A stretch of 64,000 nt of DNA from Pseudomonas sp. GGS8 (GCF_024168645.1 NZ_JALJWF010000001.1:620001-684000); one strand, 5' to 3'. Positions 9,519 to 19,389 are shown, counted from the first letter of the stretch. Program-made: numbers and translations. Notes: generated by a model from the letters alone, not told the origin.

Positions 9519-11936
9519 ATGACCGACCAGCAAGAATTCCCCGAAGACCCGAGCGAATACACAGAAACAGACAGAACCGAACACCACGCCCCCGGCAAAG
9601 GCCTCACCCTGCCTGGCCAGAACCTGCCGGACAAGGTCTACATCATCCCGATCCACAACCGGCCTTTCTTCCCGGCGCAAGTACTGCCGGTGATCGTCAA
9701 TGAAGAGCCGTGGGCCGAAACCCTCGAACTGGTGAGCCAGTCCGACCATCATTCCCTGGCCCTGTTCTTCATGGACGCCCCCCAGGAAAACCCGCGCCAC
9801 TTCGACACCGAAGCCCTGCCGGAATACGGCACGCTGGTGAAAGTCCATCACGCCAGCCGCGAAAACGGCAAACTGCAATTCGTCGCCCAGGGCCTGACCC
9901 GGGTGCGCATCAAGACCTGGCTCAAACACCATCGCCCACCGTACCTGGTGGAGGTCGAATACCCGCATCAGCCCACCGAGCCGACCGATGAGGTCAAGGC
10001 TTACGGCATGGCGCTGATCAACGCGATCAAGGAACTGCTGCCGCTCAACCCGCTGTACAGCGAAGAGCTGAAGAACTACCTAAACCGCTTCAGCCCCAAC
10101 GACCCGTCGCCGCTGACCGACTTCGCCGCGGCCCTGACTTCGGCCACCGGCAGCGAGCTGCAAGAAGTGCTCGACTGCGTGCCGATGCTCAAGCGCATGG
10201 AAAAAGTCCTGCCGATGCTGCGCAAGGAAGTCGAAGTCGCACGTCTGCAAAAAGAGATTTCTGCTGAAGTTAACCGCAAGATCGGCGAGCATCAGCGTGA
10301 GTTCTTCCTCAAGGAACAACTCAAGGTCATTCAGCAAGAGCTGGGCCTGACCAAGGACGACCGCAGTGCCGATATCGAACAGTTCGAGCAACGCCTGACG
10401 GGCAAAGTGTTATCGCCCCAGGCGCAGAAACGCATCGCCGAGGAAATGAACAAGCTATCAATCCTCGAAACCGGATCGCCGGAATACGCGGTGACCCGCA
10501 ATTACCTCGATTGGGCGACTTCGGTGCCGTGGGGCGTGTACGGCGAGGACAAACTCGACCTCAAGCACGCGCGCAAGGTGCTGGATAAACACCACGCTGG
10601 CCTCGACGACATCAAGGACCGCATCCTCGAGTTCCTCGCGGTCGGTGCCTATAAAGGCGAGATCAGCGGCTCCATCGTCTTGCTGGTAGGCCCACCGGGT
10701 GTGGGCAAAACCAGCGTCGGCAAATCCATCGCCGAATCCCTGGGCCGGCCGTTCTATCGCTTCAGCGTCGGCGGCATGCGCGACGAAGCCGAGATCAAGG
10801 GCCATCGCCGCACTTACATCGGCGCGCAACCGGGCAAACTCGTCCAGGCGTTGAAAGACGTCGAAGTGATGAACCCGGTGATCATGCTCGACGAGATCGA
10901 CAAGATGGGCCAGAGCTACCAGGGCGACCCGGCCTCGGCGCTGCTGGAAACCCTCGACCCGGAACAGAACGTCGAATTCCTCGACCACTACCTGGATTTG
11001 CGTCTGGACCTGTCGAAAGTGCTATTCATCTGCACCGCCAACACCCTGGACTCGATCCCCGGCCCGTTGCTGGACCGGATGGAAGTGATTCGCCTGTCGG
11101 GTTACATCACCGAAGAAAAAGTCGCCATCGCCAAGCGTCACCTGTGGCCGAAACAGCTGGAAAAGGCCGGCGTGTCCAAAGGCAACTTGAGCATTAGCGA
11201 CATTGCATTGAGGGCCTTGATCGACGGCTACGCCCGCGAAGCCGGGGTACGGCAACTGGAGAAAAACCTCGGCAAACTGGTGCGCAAAGCGGTAATGAAA
11301 CTGCTCGACGAACCGAAAGCCGTCATCAAACTCGGCCCGAAAGACCTGGAAGCCTCACTCGGCCGACCGGTGTTCCGCAACGAACAAGTGCTGTCCGGTG
11401 TCGGCGTCATCACTGGTCTGGCCTGGACCAGCATGGGCGGCGCGACCCTGCCGATCGAAGCCACGCGCATTCACACCCTCAACCGCGGCTTCAAACTCAC
11501 CGGGCAACTGGGGGACGTGATGAAAGAGTCGGCAGAAATTGCCTACAGCTACGTCAGCTCCCATCTGAAGCAATTCGGCGGTGACCCGACGTTCTTCGAC
11601 GAAGCGTTCGTCCATCTCCACGTACCCGAAGGCGCCACGCCGAAAGACGGCCCGAGCGCCGGCGTGACCATGGCCAGCGCCCTGCTCTCCCTCGCCCGCA
11701 ACCAGCCGCCGAAAAAAGGCGTGGCCATGACCGGTGAACTGACGCTGACCGGGCATGTACTGCCGATTGGCGGCGTGCGTGAAAAAGTCATCGCAGCGCG
11801 TCGGCAGAAGATCAATGAACTGATTTTGCCGGAGCCCAATCGCGGTAATTTCGAGGAGCTGCCGGAATACCTGAAGGAAGGCATTACCGTGCACTTTGCC
11901 AAGCGCTTTGCGGATGTGGCGAAGATATTGTTCTGA
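9519..11936 (+). CDS. Lon-type ATP-dependent protease (second Lon, AsrA-like)
   Basis: 805 aa from ATG 9519; an in-frame TTG at 9504 is rejected. It has an N-terminal substrate-binding domain from about residue 36 (VYIIPIHNRPFFPAQVLPV), a coiled-coil stretch, then AAA+ with Walker A GPPGVGKT at 391-398 and Walker B IMLDEIDK. The C-terminal serine-lysine protease domain has S713 (DGPSAGV) and K756 (REKVIAARR), with the same 43-residue spacing as in E. coli Lon. Pseudomonads carry the canonical lon next to clpX; this is the extra copy, related to P. aeruginosa AsrA, which is implicated in aminoglycoside and heat stress. It is monocistronic with its own terminator. Confidence 0.93.
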   Translation: MTDQQEFPEDPSEYTETDRTEHHAPGKGLTLPGQNLPDKVYIIPIHNRPFFPAQVLPVIVNEEPWAETLELVSQSDHHSLALFFMDAPQENPRHFDTEALPEYGTLVKVHHASRENGKLQFVAQGLTRVRIKTWLKHHRPPYLVEVEYPHQPTEPTDEVKAYGMALINAIKELLPLNPLYSEELKNYLNRFSPNDPSPLTDFAAALTSATGSELQEVLDCVPMLKRMEKVLPMLRKEVEVARLQKEISAEVNRKIGEHQREFFLKEQLKVIQQELGLTKDDRSADIEQFEQRLTGKVLSPQAQKRIAEEMNKLSILETGSPEYAVTRNYLDWATSVPWGVYGEDKLDLKHARKVLDKHHAGLDDIKDRILEFLAVGAYKGEISGSIVLLVGPPGVGKTSVGKSIAESLGRPFYRFSVGGMRDEAEIKGHRRTYIGAQPGKLVQALKDVEVMNPVIMLDEIDKMGQSYQGDPASALLETLDPEQNVEFLDHYLDLRLDLSKVLFICTANTLDSIPGPLLDRMEVIRLSGYITEEKVAIAKRHLWPKQLEKAGVSKGNLSISDIALRALIDGYAREAGVRQLEKNLGKLVRKAVMKLLDEPKAVIKLGPKDLEASLGRPVFRNEQVLSGVGVITGLAWTSMGGATLPIEATRIHTLNRGFKLTGQLGDVMKESAEIAYSYVSSHLKQFGGDPTFFDEAFVHLHVPEGATPKDGPSAGVTMASALLSLARNQPPKKGVAMTGELTLTGHVLPIGGVREKVIAARRQKINELILPEPNRGNFEELPEYLKEGITVHFAKRFADVAKILF

Positions 11937-11983
11937 CCCGTAGCTTGATCGTTTCCATGTGTTGGGAATAATCAGACTCAACA

Positions 11984-12022
11984 AAAAGCCCGCTGACCTT
12001 TTAAAGGATCGGCGGGCTTTTC
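11984..12022. terminator. Terminator between convergent lon-like and fic genes
   Basis: AAAAGCCCGC (from 11984) pairs with GCGGGCTTTT (to 12021) around a partly paired loop. A-rich and T-rich flanks make it usable in both directions. Confidence 0.9.
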
Positions 12023-12060
12023 ATTTATGTCACAGGTCAAGAATGGCAGCTTGCCAGCGC

Positions 12061-13404
12061 CTACGGCGCTCCGCGCAAGAAGAACACCCACTCCCTGCCC
12101 ATTTTCCTCTTCTCGAATACGTTCAACTCAACCAACCCATTCAAGGTCGACGACGCAGTGTTGTAAGAACAGTCCAGATTCTCCTTCACATTGACCGCCG
12201 TAAATTCCTTGGCCATTCCACTCTTGGCCACTTGGTATACAGCTCGTTGCCTCTCGGTCAATTGATCGAAAAAACCGGATTCCAACAACCATCGATCAAA
12301 GTTCTCGGCATAAGCCAGACTTTTCCGATAAGCCTCAGTAAAACCACTGACGGCACGCAGAATCACCGAACACTGGAAATCGATGAAATAAGTCAGGTCC
12401 AGTTCATCAGCTTCCGTATTCAGATACGAGCGGCCATATTTCACCGGCGCATTGCGCAGCAAAATGCTGATCGCTATATACCGAAAGGCCGAGAAGTCAT
12501 TCTTGAACATGAACCAGTAAAACAGCGCTCGGGCAACCCGGCCGTTGCCGTCGCGAAAAGGATGCTCATAACCCAACGCAAAATGCAGGGCGATGCCTTT
12601 TATCAACGGATGAAGATAATCCACTTGATAGGGGTCGTTGTGGGACTGATTGATCCAATTCGACAGCACCTGCAGCCGTGACACCAGCCCTGCTGCGGGC
12701 GGCGGTGTATGAACGGTATTGCCCTCGCCATCCTGCACCACCACATCATCGTTGGCCCTGAAAGCCCCGGGTGAATATTGAGTGTCGTCGATGCCCTCCA
12801 CGCCGACACGATGCATCGCCGTAATCAGCTCGACGCTCAAGGGTTCATAACGCTTTTCCCAGGCGAAGTTCATCATTTTGTAGTTGCCGATGACCATCCG
12901 CTCATCCGGCGTACGCGGCAGCCGCTTGCGCTTGAGCATATCTTTGGCTACTCGGGTAGTGGTTGCCGCACCTTCGAGTTGGCTGCTGCTGATTGCTTCA
13001 TCTTCGATCAGATCGTTGAGCAGGTAGCTGAAATGCGCGTGCTCGCCGATCTGGCTGGTCATGTGTTCCAGCGCTGCCGTTGTTGCTTGCCGATCGACGG
13101 CAGAAATCGCTTTCTGCGCCAGCGGCGTGAGCACGAAGCGGCCCCATTGGACAGGTTCGCCCAATGGCAGAAGGGTTGAGTACTGGGCGGTCCGGGCTTT
13201 TTTGACCAAGGCCCAGCACAGATTCGAGTCCAGCCCCGGCGCCCAGCGGTAGCGCAAGTCATCGAATGGAAGGTAACGCCCCTGATCGTCCAGAGGCTTG
13301 AGCAGTGCGAGGTAGTCCGAGAGGCGTTCCTTATTGGGCGATTGCCCCAACCGATCGAACACCGGGTCGGATCTGCCCTTCAGCATGGGCGGCTTTTTCA
13401 TCAT
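12061..13404 (-). CDS. Fic-domain protein, self-inhibited class II type
   Basis: 447 aa. The catalytic Fic motif HPFRDGNGRVAR lies at 281-292, intact for AMP transfer from ATP to a target hydroxyl. An inhibitory helix motif of the [S/T]xxxE[G/N] type is visible upstream, S140...E144-G145 (SSSQLEGA), which places it in the class with an N-terminal intramolecular inhibitor. The C-terminal 70 residues (LTERQRAVYQVAK...NTASSTLNGLVELNVF) look like a winged helix, a common Fic accessory that may bind DNA. No separate antitoxin gene is adjacent, which agrees with self-inhibition. The target protein is unknown. Confidence 0.92.
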   Translation of the reverse strand: MMKKPPMLKGRSDPVFDRLGQSPNKERLSDYLALLKPLDDQGRYLPFDDLRYRWAPGLDSNLCWALVKKARTAQYSTLLPLGEPVQWGRFVLTPLAQKAISAVDRQATTAALEHMTSQIGEHAHFSYLLNDLIEDEAISSSQLEGAATTTRVAKDMLKRKRLPRTPDERMVIGNYKMMNFAWEKRYEPLSVELITAMHRVGVEGIDDTQYSPGAFRANDDVVVQDGEGNTVHTPPPAAGLVSRLQVLSNWINQSHNDPYQVDYLHPLIKGIALHFALGYEHPFRDGNGRVARALFYWFMFKNDFSAFRYIAISILLRNAPVKYGRSYLNTEADELDLTYFIDFQCSVILRAVSGFTEAYRKSLAYAENFDRWLLESGFFDQLTERQRAVYQVAKSGMAKEFTAVNVKENLDCSYNTASSTLNGLVELNVFEKRKMGREWVFFLRGAP

Positions 13405-13485
13405 TGTCTCAAAAACTCACGAAACTGAGCCTTGAGTACAGCACCGCCCTTGCTCTGACTCAATATCAGACGGATCTGAAATACA

Positions 13486-13514
13486 TGTAGGAGCCGCCGC
13501 AGGCCGCTCCTACA
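13486..13514. repeat. Small REP-like palindrome
   Basis: TGTAGGAGC (13486-13494) and GCTCCTACA (13506-13514) flank an 11-nt GC-rich centre. It is the same sequence family as the doublet at 46032-46114 and lies between the fic and RND genes. Confidence 0.7.
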
Positions 13515-13557
13515 AGGGAATGCGGTGAGCCAAACCACGAGGTCGAGGCCGCCAAGA

Positions 13558-16500
13558 TCAAACGGGCTCTTTCTTGACCCTGAACCAAGCCGCATACAAC
13601 GCCGGCAAGAACAGCAACGTCAACGCCGTCGCCACAATCAGCCCGCCCATGATCGCCACCGCCATCGGCCCGAAAAACACACTGCGCGACAATGGAATCA
13701 TCGCCAGTACCGCCGCCAACGCCGTCAACACAATCGGCCGGAAACGTCGCACCGTCGCCTCGATAATCGCCTGCCAAGGCTTGAGCCCGGCAGCGATGTC
13801 CTGCTCGATCTGGTCCACCAGAATCACCGAGTTGCGCATGATCATCCCGGACAAGGCGATGGTCCCGAGCATGGCGACGAAGCCGAACGGCTGACGGAAC
13901 ACCATCAGAAACAACGTCACCCCGATCAACCCCAGCGGCGCCGTCAGAAACACCATGGCAGTGCGTGAGAAACTGCGCAGTTGCAGCATCAGCAACGTCA
14001 GCACCACCACAATGAACAACGGCACCCCGGCCTTCACCGAGTTCTGCCCACGGGCCGAGTCTTCCACCGTACCGCCGACTTCCAGCAGATAGCCGTCCGG
14101 CAGTTCGGCGCGGATCGGATCGAGGGTCGGCATGATTTGCTGTACCAGTGTCGCCGGTTGTTCCTTGCCGTAGATGTCGGCGCGAACCGTCACGTTGGGC
14201 AGGCGGTTACGGTGCCAGATGATGCCTTCTTCGAAGCCGTATTCCAGCGTGGCAATCTGCGACAGCGCCACGCTGCGACCGTTGTCGGTCGGCACGGCCA
14301 GGCTCGGCAGCAACGCCAGTTCGGTACGCTCATGCACCGTGCCGCGCAGCAGGATCTCGATCAACTCGTTGTCTTCGCGGTACTGGCTGACACTGGCACC
14401 GGTCAGCGAGCCTCGCAGGAAAGTCGAGAGGTTCGCCGTGCTCACGCCCAGTGCCCGCGCGCGGTCCTGATCGACGTTCAGGTACACGACCTTGCTCGGC
14501 TCTTCCCAGTCCAGATGCACGTTGGCCACGTGTGGATTCTCGCGAACCTTGGCCGCAACTTTACGCGCCAGGGCGCGGACGTCCGCAATGTGTTCACCGG
14601 TGACCCGGAACTGCACCGGATAGCCGACCGGCGGGCCGTTCTCCAGACGCGTGACCCGCGAGCGCAGGGCCGGGAATTGTTCGTTGAGGGTTTCGATCAG
14701 CCAGGTGCGCAGGGTTTCGCGGTCTTCGATGGTTTTGGCCAGGACGACAAACTGCGCGAAGCTCGCGGCCGGAAGTTGCTGGTCCAATGGCAGGTAGAAA
14801 CGCGGCGAACCGGTGCCGACATAAGCCACGTAATTGTCGATCCCGGCGTGATCCTTGAGCAGACCTTCAAGACGCTTGACCTCCTCGGCGGTGTTGCTCA
14901 GGGAGGCACCTTCGGCGAGTTTCAGATCAACCATCAATTCCAGTCGCCCCGATGCCGGGAAGAACTGCTGCGGCACGAAACGGAACAGCACCACGGACGC
15001 GACGAACATCACGATGGTCAGCACGATCACCGTTTTGCGCCGGCGCACGCACCACTCCACCAGCCGTCTGACGCGCTGGTAGAACGGCGTGCCGTAAGGG
15101 TCGGGTTGGCCGTCGCCGGTGCCGTGTTTGGCGGCGTGAATTTTCGCCAGGTCCGGCAGAAGTTTCGCCCCCAGATAAGGCACAAAGACCACAGCCGCCA
15201 CCCACGACGCCAGTAGCGCGATGGTCACCACCTGGAAGATCGAGCGGGTGTACTCGCCGGTGCCCGATTGCGCGGTGGCAATCGGCAGGAAACCGGCAGC
15301 GGTGATCAACGTACCGGTGAGCATCGGGAACGCGGTGCTGGTCCAGGCGTAGCTGGCAGCCTTGATCCGGTCGAAGCCCTGCTCCATTTTGATCGCCATC
15401 ATTTCCACGGCGATGATCGCGTCATCCACCAGCAAGCCCAGCGCCAGCACCAGCGCGCCGAGGGAAATCTTGTGCAGACCGATGCCGAGGTAATACATGC
15501 AGGCGAAGGTCATCGCCAACACCAGCGGAATCGCCAGCGCCACCACCATGCCGGTACGCACACCGAGGGAGAAGAAGCTCACCAGCAACACAATCGCCAG
15601 GGCCTCCACCAGCACCTGAACAAACTCGCCAACACCGGTTTTCACCGCGGCGGGTTGATCGGACACTTTGCGCAATTGCATGCCGGCCGGAAGGTTTTTC
15701 TGGATCCGGGCGAACTCGATTTCCAGCGCCTTGCCCAGCACCAGAATATCGCCACCGTCCTTCATGGCCACCGCCAGACCGATGGCGTCATCAGCCATGA
15801 AGCGCATGCGCGGCGCCGGTGGATCGTTGAAGCCACGACGAACGTTCGCCACATCGCCGATGCGGAACGTGCGATCAGCGACGCGGATCGGGAAGTTCTT
15901 GATCTCGTCAACCGTCTGAAAATTCCCCGAGACCCGTAGCTGCAAACGCTCGCTGGTGGTTTCGAAGAAACCAGCGGTAGACATCGCGTTCTGTTCTTCA
16001 AGCGCCTGCTGCACCGCCGCCAACGGCACCCCGAGGGTGGCCAGTTTGACGTTGGAGAGTTCGATCCAGATCTTCTCGTCCTGCAACCCGATCAGGTCGA
16101 CCTTGCCCATATCCTTGACCCGTTGCAGCTGAATCTGGATGCGGTCGGCGTAATCCTTGAGCACCGCGTAATCAAAACCGTTGCCGGTCAGGGCGTAGAT
16201 GTTGCCGAAGGTGGTGCCGAATTCATCGTTGAAAAACGGCCCCTGAATACCCGGTGGCAGCGTCTGACGGATGTCGCTGATCTTCTTGCGGACCTGATAC
16301 CAGAGGTCCGGGATATCCACCGAATGCATCGAATCCCGCGCCATGAACGTCACCTGGGACTCGCCCGGGCGGGAGAACGAGGTGATCCGTTCGTACTCGC
16401 CGGTTTCCATCAGTTTCTTTTCAATACGCTCGGTGACCTGGCGCGACACTTCCTCGGCTGTGGCCCCCGGCCAGTTGGTACGAATTACCATGGCCTTGAA

Positions 16501-16629
16501 CGTGAACGGCGGGTCTTCGCTTTGGCCGAGCTTGGTGTAGGACAACGCGCCGACCACAGCCAGCAAGAGCATCAGAAACAGTACGATCTGGCGGTTACGC
16601 AGCGCCCATTCGGAAAGATTGAAACCCAT
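13558..16629 (-). CDS. RND-family efflux pump inner-membrane transporter
   Basis: 1023 aa. The N-terminal helix (FLMLLLAVVGALSYTKLGQSEDP) is followed by two large periplasmic loops and the helix clusters LLVDDAIIAVEMM (the two proton-relay aspartates) and GMIMRNSVILVDQI of the HAE1 RND fold. The protein forms an inner-membrane trimer that exports hydrophobic compounds using the proton gradient. The adaptor gene ends 6 nt upstream, and a divergent TetR gene follows that. It resembles the TriC/MexK-like branch, with one RND protein and an unusual SEDPPFTFKAM start, rather than MexB. No outer-membrane channel gene is present here, so it probably shares one such as OprM. Substrates cannot be read off. 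Confidence 0.93.
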   Translation of the reverse strand: MGFNLSEWALRNRQIVLFLMLLLAVVGALSYTKLGQSEDPPFTFKAMVIRTNWPGATAEEVSRQVTERIEKKLMETGEYERITSFSRPGESQVTFMARDSMHSVDIPDLWYQVRKKISDIRQTLPPGIQGPFFNDEFGTTFGNIYALTGNGFDYAVLKDYADRIQIQLQRVKDMGKVDLIGLQDEKIWIELSNVKLATLGVPLAAVQQALEEQNAMSTAGFFETTSERLQLRVSGNFQTVDEIKNFPIRVADRTFRIGDVANVRRGFNDPPAPRMRFMADDAIGLAVAMKDGGDILVLGKALEIEFARIQKNLPAGMQLRKVSDQPAAVKTGVGEFVQVLVEALAIVLLVSFFSLGVRTGMVVALAIPLVLAMTFACMYYLGIGLHKISLGALVLALGLLVDDAIIAVEMMAIKMEQGFDRIKAASYAWTSTAFPMLTGTLITAAGFLPIATAQSGTGEYTRSIFQVVTIALLASWVAAVVFVPYLGAKLLPDLAKIHAAKHGTGDGQPDPYGTPFYQRVRRLVEWCVRRRKTVIVLTIVMFVASVVLFRFVPQQFFPASGRLELMVDLKLAEGASLSNTAEEVKRLEGLLKDHAGIDNYVAYVGTGSPRFYLPLDQQLPAASFAQFVVLAKTIEDRETLRTWLIETLNEQFPALRSRVTRLENGPPVGYPVQFRVTGEHIADVRALARKVAAKVRENPHVANVHLDWEEPSKVVYLNVDQDRARALGVSTANLSTFLRGSLTGASVSQYREDNELIEILLRGTVHERTELALLPSLAVPTDNGRSVALSQIATLEYGFEEGIIWHRNRLPNVTVRADIYGKEQPATLVQQIMPTLDPIRAELPDGYLLEVGGTVEDSARGQNSVKAGVPLFIVVVLTLLMLQLRSFSRTAMVFLTAPLGLIGVTLFLMVFRQPFGFVAMLGTIALSGMIMRNSVILVDQIEQDIAAGLKPWQAIIEATVRRFRPIVLTALAAVLAMIPLSRSVFFGPMAVAIMGGLIVATALTLLFLPALYAAWFRVKKEPV

Positions 16630-16635
16630 CGGGGA

Positions 16636-17736
16636 TTACTCCTTGTGCGCCAGATTGACCACGCGGTTGGAGCGATCCACCGGGCGCACTTGCTGCCCGT
16701 CGTGAAGCACATGAACACCGGCCGCCACCACCCAATCGCTGGCGTTCAGGCCTTCGAGCACCGGCACGGTTTTCTCGCCGAATGCACCGACCCGCACCGG
16801 GACTTTTTTCAAGGTGTTGTTGGCGCCGACCACCCACACGTAGGTGGCACCGTTTTCCGCGGTGACCGCCGACAGCGGCACCGACAACGGCACCGCTTCA
16901 GCGGTCTGGATAAACACCCGGGCGCTCTGGCCGAGTTCGGCGGGGACCTTGCCGGCGGTAAACGCAATACGGGCGGCGAAGGTGCGGGATTTGGGATCGG
17001 CGGCAGGCGACAACTCACGGATGCGCCCGGAGAAACGCTGGTCGGGTTGAGTCCAGAGTTCCACCGAGACCGGCTGACCGACCTTGAAACGGCCGAAGCT
17101 CTGTTCCGGCAAACTGATCAATACTTCGCGCTCGCCATCGGTGGCGAGGGTAAAGACAGTTTGCCCGGCCGCCACCACTTGCCCGACTTCAACCGCGCGT
17201 TTGGCCACCACACCATCCTGTGGCGCACGCAGCACCGCGTAACTGGCCTGATTGGTCGAGACGTTGAATTCGGCTTTGATTTGCTTGAGGCGTGCCTCAC
17301 CGGAGCGGTAGAGGTTTTCCGCATTGTCGTACTGCGAACGGCTGACCATCTGCCGTTCCATCAGGGTCTTGTAACGATCACGCTCGGCGCGAACCATGCT
17401 CAGATTGGCCTCGGCGGCCGCGACCTGGGCACGGGTGACTTCCAGTTGCAGGCGCACGTCCTGAGGATCGAGTTCCGCCAGGGGTTGGTCAGCCTTGACC
17501 CGCTGCCCTTCTTCGACCAGTCGTCGGCTGACTTTGCCGCCAATACGGAAGGCCAGGTCCGGTTCATACCGCGCGCGGACTTCACCCGGGTAACTTTCCA
17601 TTGCCTGCGCCGAAGGCTCTGGCTGCACCACCATGGCCGGGCGGACGGTAACTTGAGGAGCCTCTTCGTGGCCACACGCAGACAGTAAAAAAGCCAGACT
17701 GACCGGCAACGCGAGGGACAAGGCATAGCGCAGCAT
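16636..17736 (-). CDS. RND efflux periplasmic adaptor lipoprotein
   Basis: 366 aa. Signal peptide with lipobox (AFLLSACGH) gives an inner-membrane-anchored periplasmic protein. A barrel-sandwich half (ARYEPDLAFRIGGKVSRRLVEEGQRVKADQPLAELDPQD, described here as residues 55-95), an alpha-hairpin, and the matching half (VLRAPQDGVVAKRAVEVGQVV) are seen, as in MexA-type adaptors. It bridges the RND pump to the outer-membrane channel. It is the first gene of the operon, 6 nt before the pump gene, and its promoter carries the palindromic operator at 17774. Confidence 0.92.
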   Translation of the reverse strand: MLRYALSLALPVSLAFLLSACGHEEAPQVTVRPAMVVQPEPSAQAMESYPGEVRARYEPDLAFRIGGKVSRRLVEEGQRVKADQPLAELDPQDVRLQLEVTRAQVAAAEANLSMVRAERDRYKTLMERQMVSRSQYDNAENLYRSGEARLKQIKAEFNVSTNQASYAVLRAPQDGVVAKRAVEVGQVVAAGQTVFTLATDGEREVLISLPEQSFGRFKVGQPVSVELWTQPDQRFSGRIRELSPAADPKSRTFAARIAFTAGKVPAELGQSARVFIQTAEAVPLSVPLSAVTAENGATYVWVVGANNTLKKVPVRVGAFGEKTVPVLEGLNASDWVVAAGVHVLHDGQQVRPVDRSNRVVNLAHKE

Positions 17737-17773
17737 GGTGAAGGACCTTTCGCTAATGGTGCTTGGAATAATT

Positions 17774-17818
17774 ATACTGGCCAGTATGTTATTAATAGCA
17801 AACTCACCAGTCCAGTAT
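17774..17818. promoter_or_regulatory. Candidate TetR operator in the divergent efflux promoter
   Basis: Perfect 14-bp palindrome ATACTGGCCAGTAT (17774-17787), followed after about 20 nt by a degenerate copy with CCAGTCCAGTAT (17807-17818) abutting the TetR gene leader. Placement between the adaptor gene and tetR suits autoregulation plus repression of the pump. Assignment is inferred from position and symmetry. Confidence 0.7.
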
Positions 17819-17829
17819 TAAAGCGAAGA

Positions 17830-18465
17830 ATGTCAGACAATCTTTCCCCACCCAGCGGTCCGGGCCGCCCCAAGGATCTGGCCAAGCGCCAGGCAATCCT
17901 CGACGCGGCAAAAATCCTGTTTCTGAGTAAGGGTTACGCCAACACCAGCATGGATGCCGTAGCGACTGAGGCCGGTGTGTCGAAGCTGACGGTCTACAGC
18001 CATTTCAACGACAAGGAGACGCTGTTCTCCTCCGCTGTCGTGGCCAAATGCGAGGAGCAATTGCCTCCGCTGGTTTTTGAATTGCCGGACGGCATTGCCG
18101 TGGAAACCGTGCTGCTGAACATCGCACATGGCTTTCATCAACTGATCAACAGTGACGAATCGGTGAACCTGCACCGGCTGATGATGACGCTGGGCAGCCA
18201 GGACCCGAAACTCTCACAGATCTTCTTCGAGGCCGGGCCGGAACGCATGCTGCACGGCATGGAGCGGCTGCTAAGCAAGATCGATCAGAGCGACCTGCTA
18301 AGCATCGACAAACCACGCAATGCCGCCGAGCACTTTTTCTGCCTGCTCAAGGGCGCGGGGAATTTCCGCTTGCTGTATGGCTGCGGCGAGCCGGTAACCG
18401 GGGATGCGGCCGAAGCCCATGTGCGGGAGGTGGTGGGGTTGTTTATGCGGGCGTATCGGCCTTAA
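17830..18465 (+). CDS. TetR/AcrR-family repressor of the adjacent efflux operon
   Basis: 211 aa. The N-terminal helix-turn-helix is clear (AILDAAKILFLSKGYANTSMDAVATEAGVSKLTVYSHFNDKE, about residues 19-60), and the C-terminal ligand domain begins near 75. It is transcribed away from the adaptor-pump operon with a palindrome in between, so local repression of the pump relieved by a ligand is the natural reading. The ligand is unknown. Confidence 0.9.
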   Translation: MSDNLSPPSGPGRPKDLAKRQAILDAAKILFLSKGYANTSMDAVATEAGVSKLTVYSHFNDKETLFSSAVVAKCEEQLPPLVFELPDGIAVETVLLNIAHGFHQLINSDESVNLHRLMMTLGSQDPKLSQIFFEAGPERMLHGMERLLSKIDQSDLLSIDKPRNAAEHFFCLLKGAGNFRLLYGCGEPVTGDAAEAHVREVVGLFMRAYRP

Positions 18466-18501
18466 CCGGCCTGATAGATATTGGGTGTCAGGGCTGACGC
18501 C

Positions 18502-18591
18502 ATCGCGGGCAAGCCCGCTCCCACAGGTTCCGAGGTGATCTCAAATAGTGTGCCCAACACAAAACCTGTGGGAGCGTGGCTTGCCCGCGAT
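18502..18591. repeat. REP doublet (inverted pair)
   Basis: One arm ATCGCGGGCAAGCCCGCTCC... starts at 18502. The inverted arm, reading ...GGAGCGTGGCTTGCCCGCGAT, ends at 18591, with about 33 nt between. Same family as 22304-22367, with one substitution in the second arm (CGTGG for CGGGG-type). It lies in the gap between convergent tetR and rsmJ. Confidence 0.9.
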
Positions 18592-18606
18592 GAAGGCGAC
18601 ACGGTC

Positions 18607-19389
18607 TTAAGCCTTGAGCGCTTTCTTCGGATAAATGTCATACCGGCTGGACTTGCCGTCCAGCGCATGGCTCGGCTTCGGCCCATCGATGCACGGCGCC
18701 TTGCGCGGGCGTTTGACCACTACCCGGTGACTGGCCAGGGCCAACGCCGCTTCGAGCAGGGCCGGCGCATCCGGGTCATCGCCGACCAGCGGCCGGAACA
18801 GGCGCATTTCCTTCTTCACCAACGCGGTTTTCTCACGATGGGGAAACATCGGATCGAGGTAGATCACCTGCGGCGGCTCGCCTTCCCAGTTGCGCATCAC
18901 CTCGATCGAATTGCCTTTGAGCAAACGCATCCGCGCCACGATCGGCGCCACGTCGAAGTCTTCCGCGCCGCGCGCCAGACCATCCTCAAGCAAGGCGCCG
19001 ATCAGCGGCTGACGCTCGATCAGGCTCATCTCGCAGCCCAGGCTGGCCAGCACGAACGCATCCTTGCCCAACCCCGCCGTGGCGTCCAGCACCCGTGGGC
19101 GCACGCCCTGGGCGATGCCAACCGCTTTGGCGATCATCTGACCGCTGCCGCCGCCGTACAACCGACGATGGGCCGCACCACCCTCGATAAAGTCCACCCG
19201 CACCGGCCCCGGTGCGTCCGGCCCCAGTTGTTGCAGCTGCAACCCCTGCTCGCCCACCTGTAAGGCAAACTCGCCGTCATCCACCTGCAGCGGCAAACCC
19301 AGGCGCTCGGCCCATTGCTCGGCCTGTGGCTGGAAAGTCGCGCCCAAGGCTTCGACATGGATGCGGCAGGCCGCAGGTTGCTCAATCAT
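18607..19389 (-). CDS. rsmJ: 16S rRNA (guanine-1516-N2)-methyltransferase
   Basis: 260 aa. Rossmann SAM-binding segment [21 protein letters not shown], the PAHRR-like [12 protein letters not shown] motif, and the NPPY-equivalent DPMFPHREK are characteristic of RsmJ (YhiQ). The [11 protein letters not shown] strand closes the domain. The enzyme methylates G1516 of 16S rRNA. Length is normal. Monocistronic, bounded downstream by the REP doublet. Confidence 0.92.
   Translation of the reverse strand: MIEQPAACRIHVEALGATFQPQAEQWAERLGLPLQVDDGEFALQVGEQGLQLQQLGPDAPGPVRVDFIEGGAAHRRLYGGGSGQMIAKAVGIAQGVRPRVLDATAGLGKDAFVLASLGCEMSLIERQPLIGALLEDGLARGAEDFDVAPIVARMRLLKGNSIEVMRNWEGEPPQVIYLDPMFPHREKTALVKKEMRLFRPLVGDDPDAPALLEAALALASHRVVVKRPRKAPCIDGPKPSHALDGKSSRYDIYPKKALKA

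Noticed and set aside
13981..17688. Long plus-strand ORFs (411 and 521 codons) opposite the RND pump and adaptor
   Set aside because: Shadow frames of GC-rich genes; composition is rich in R, H, Q and G with no domain.
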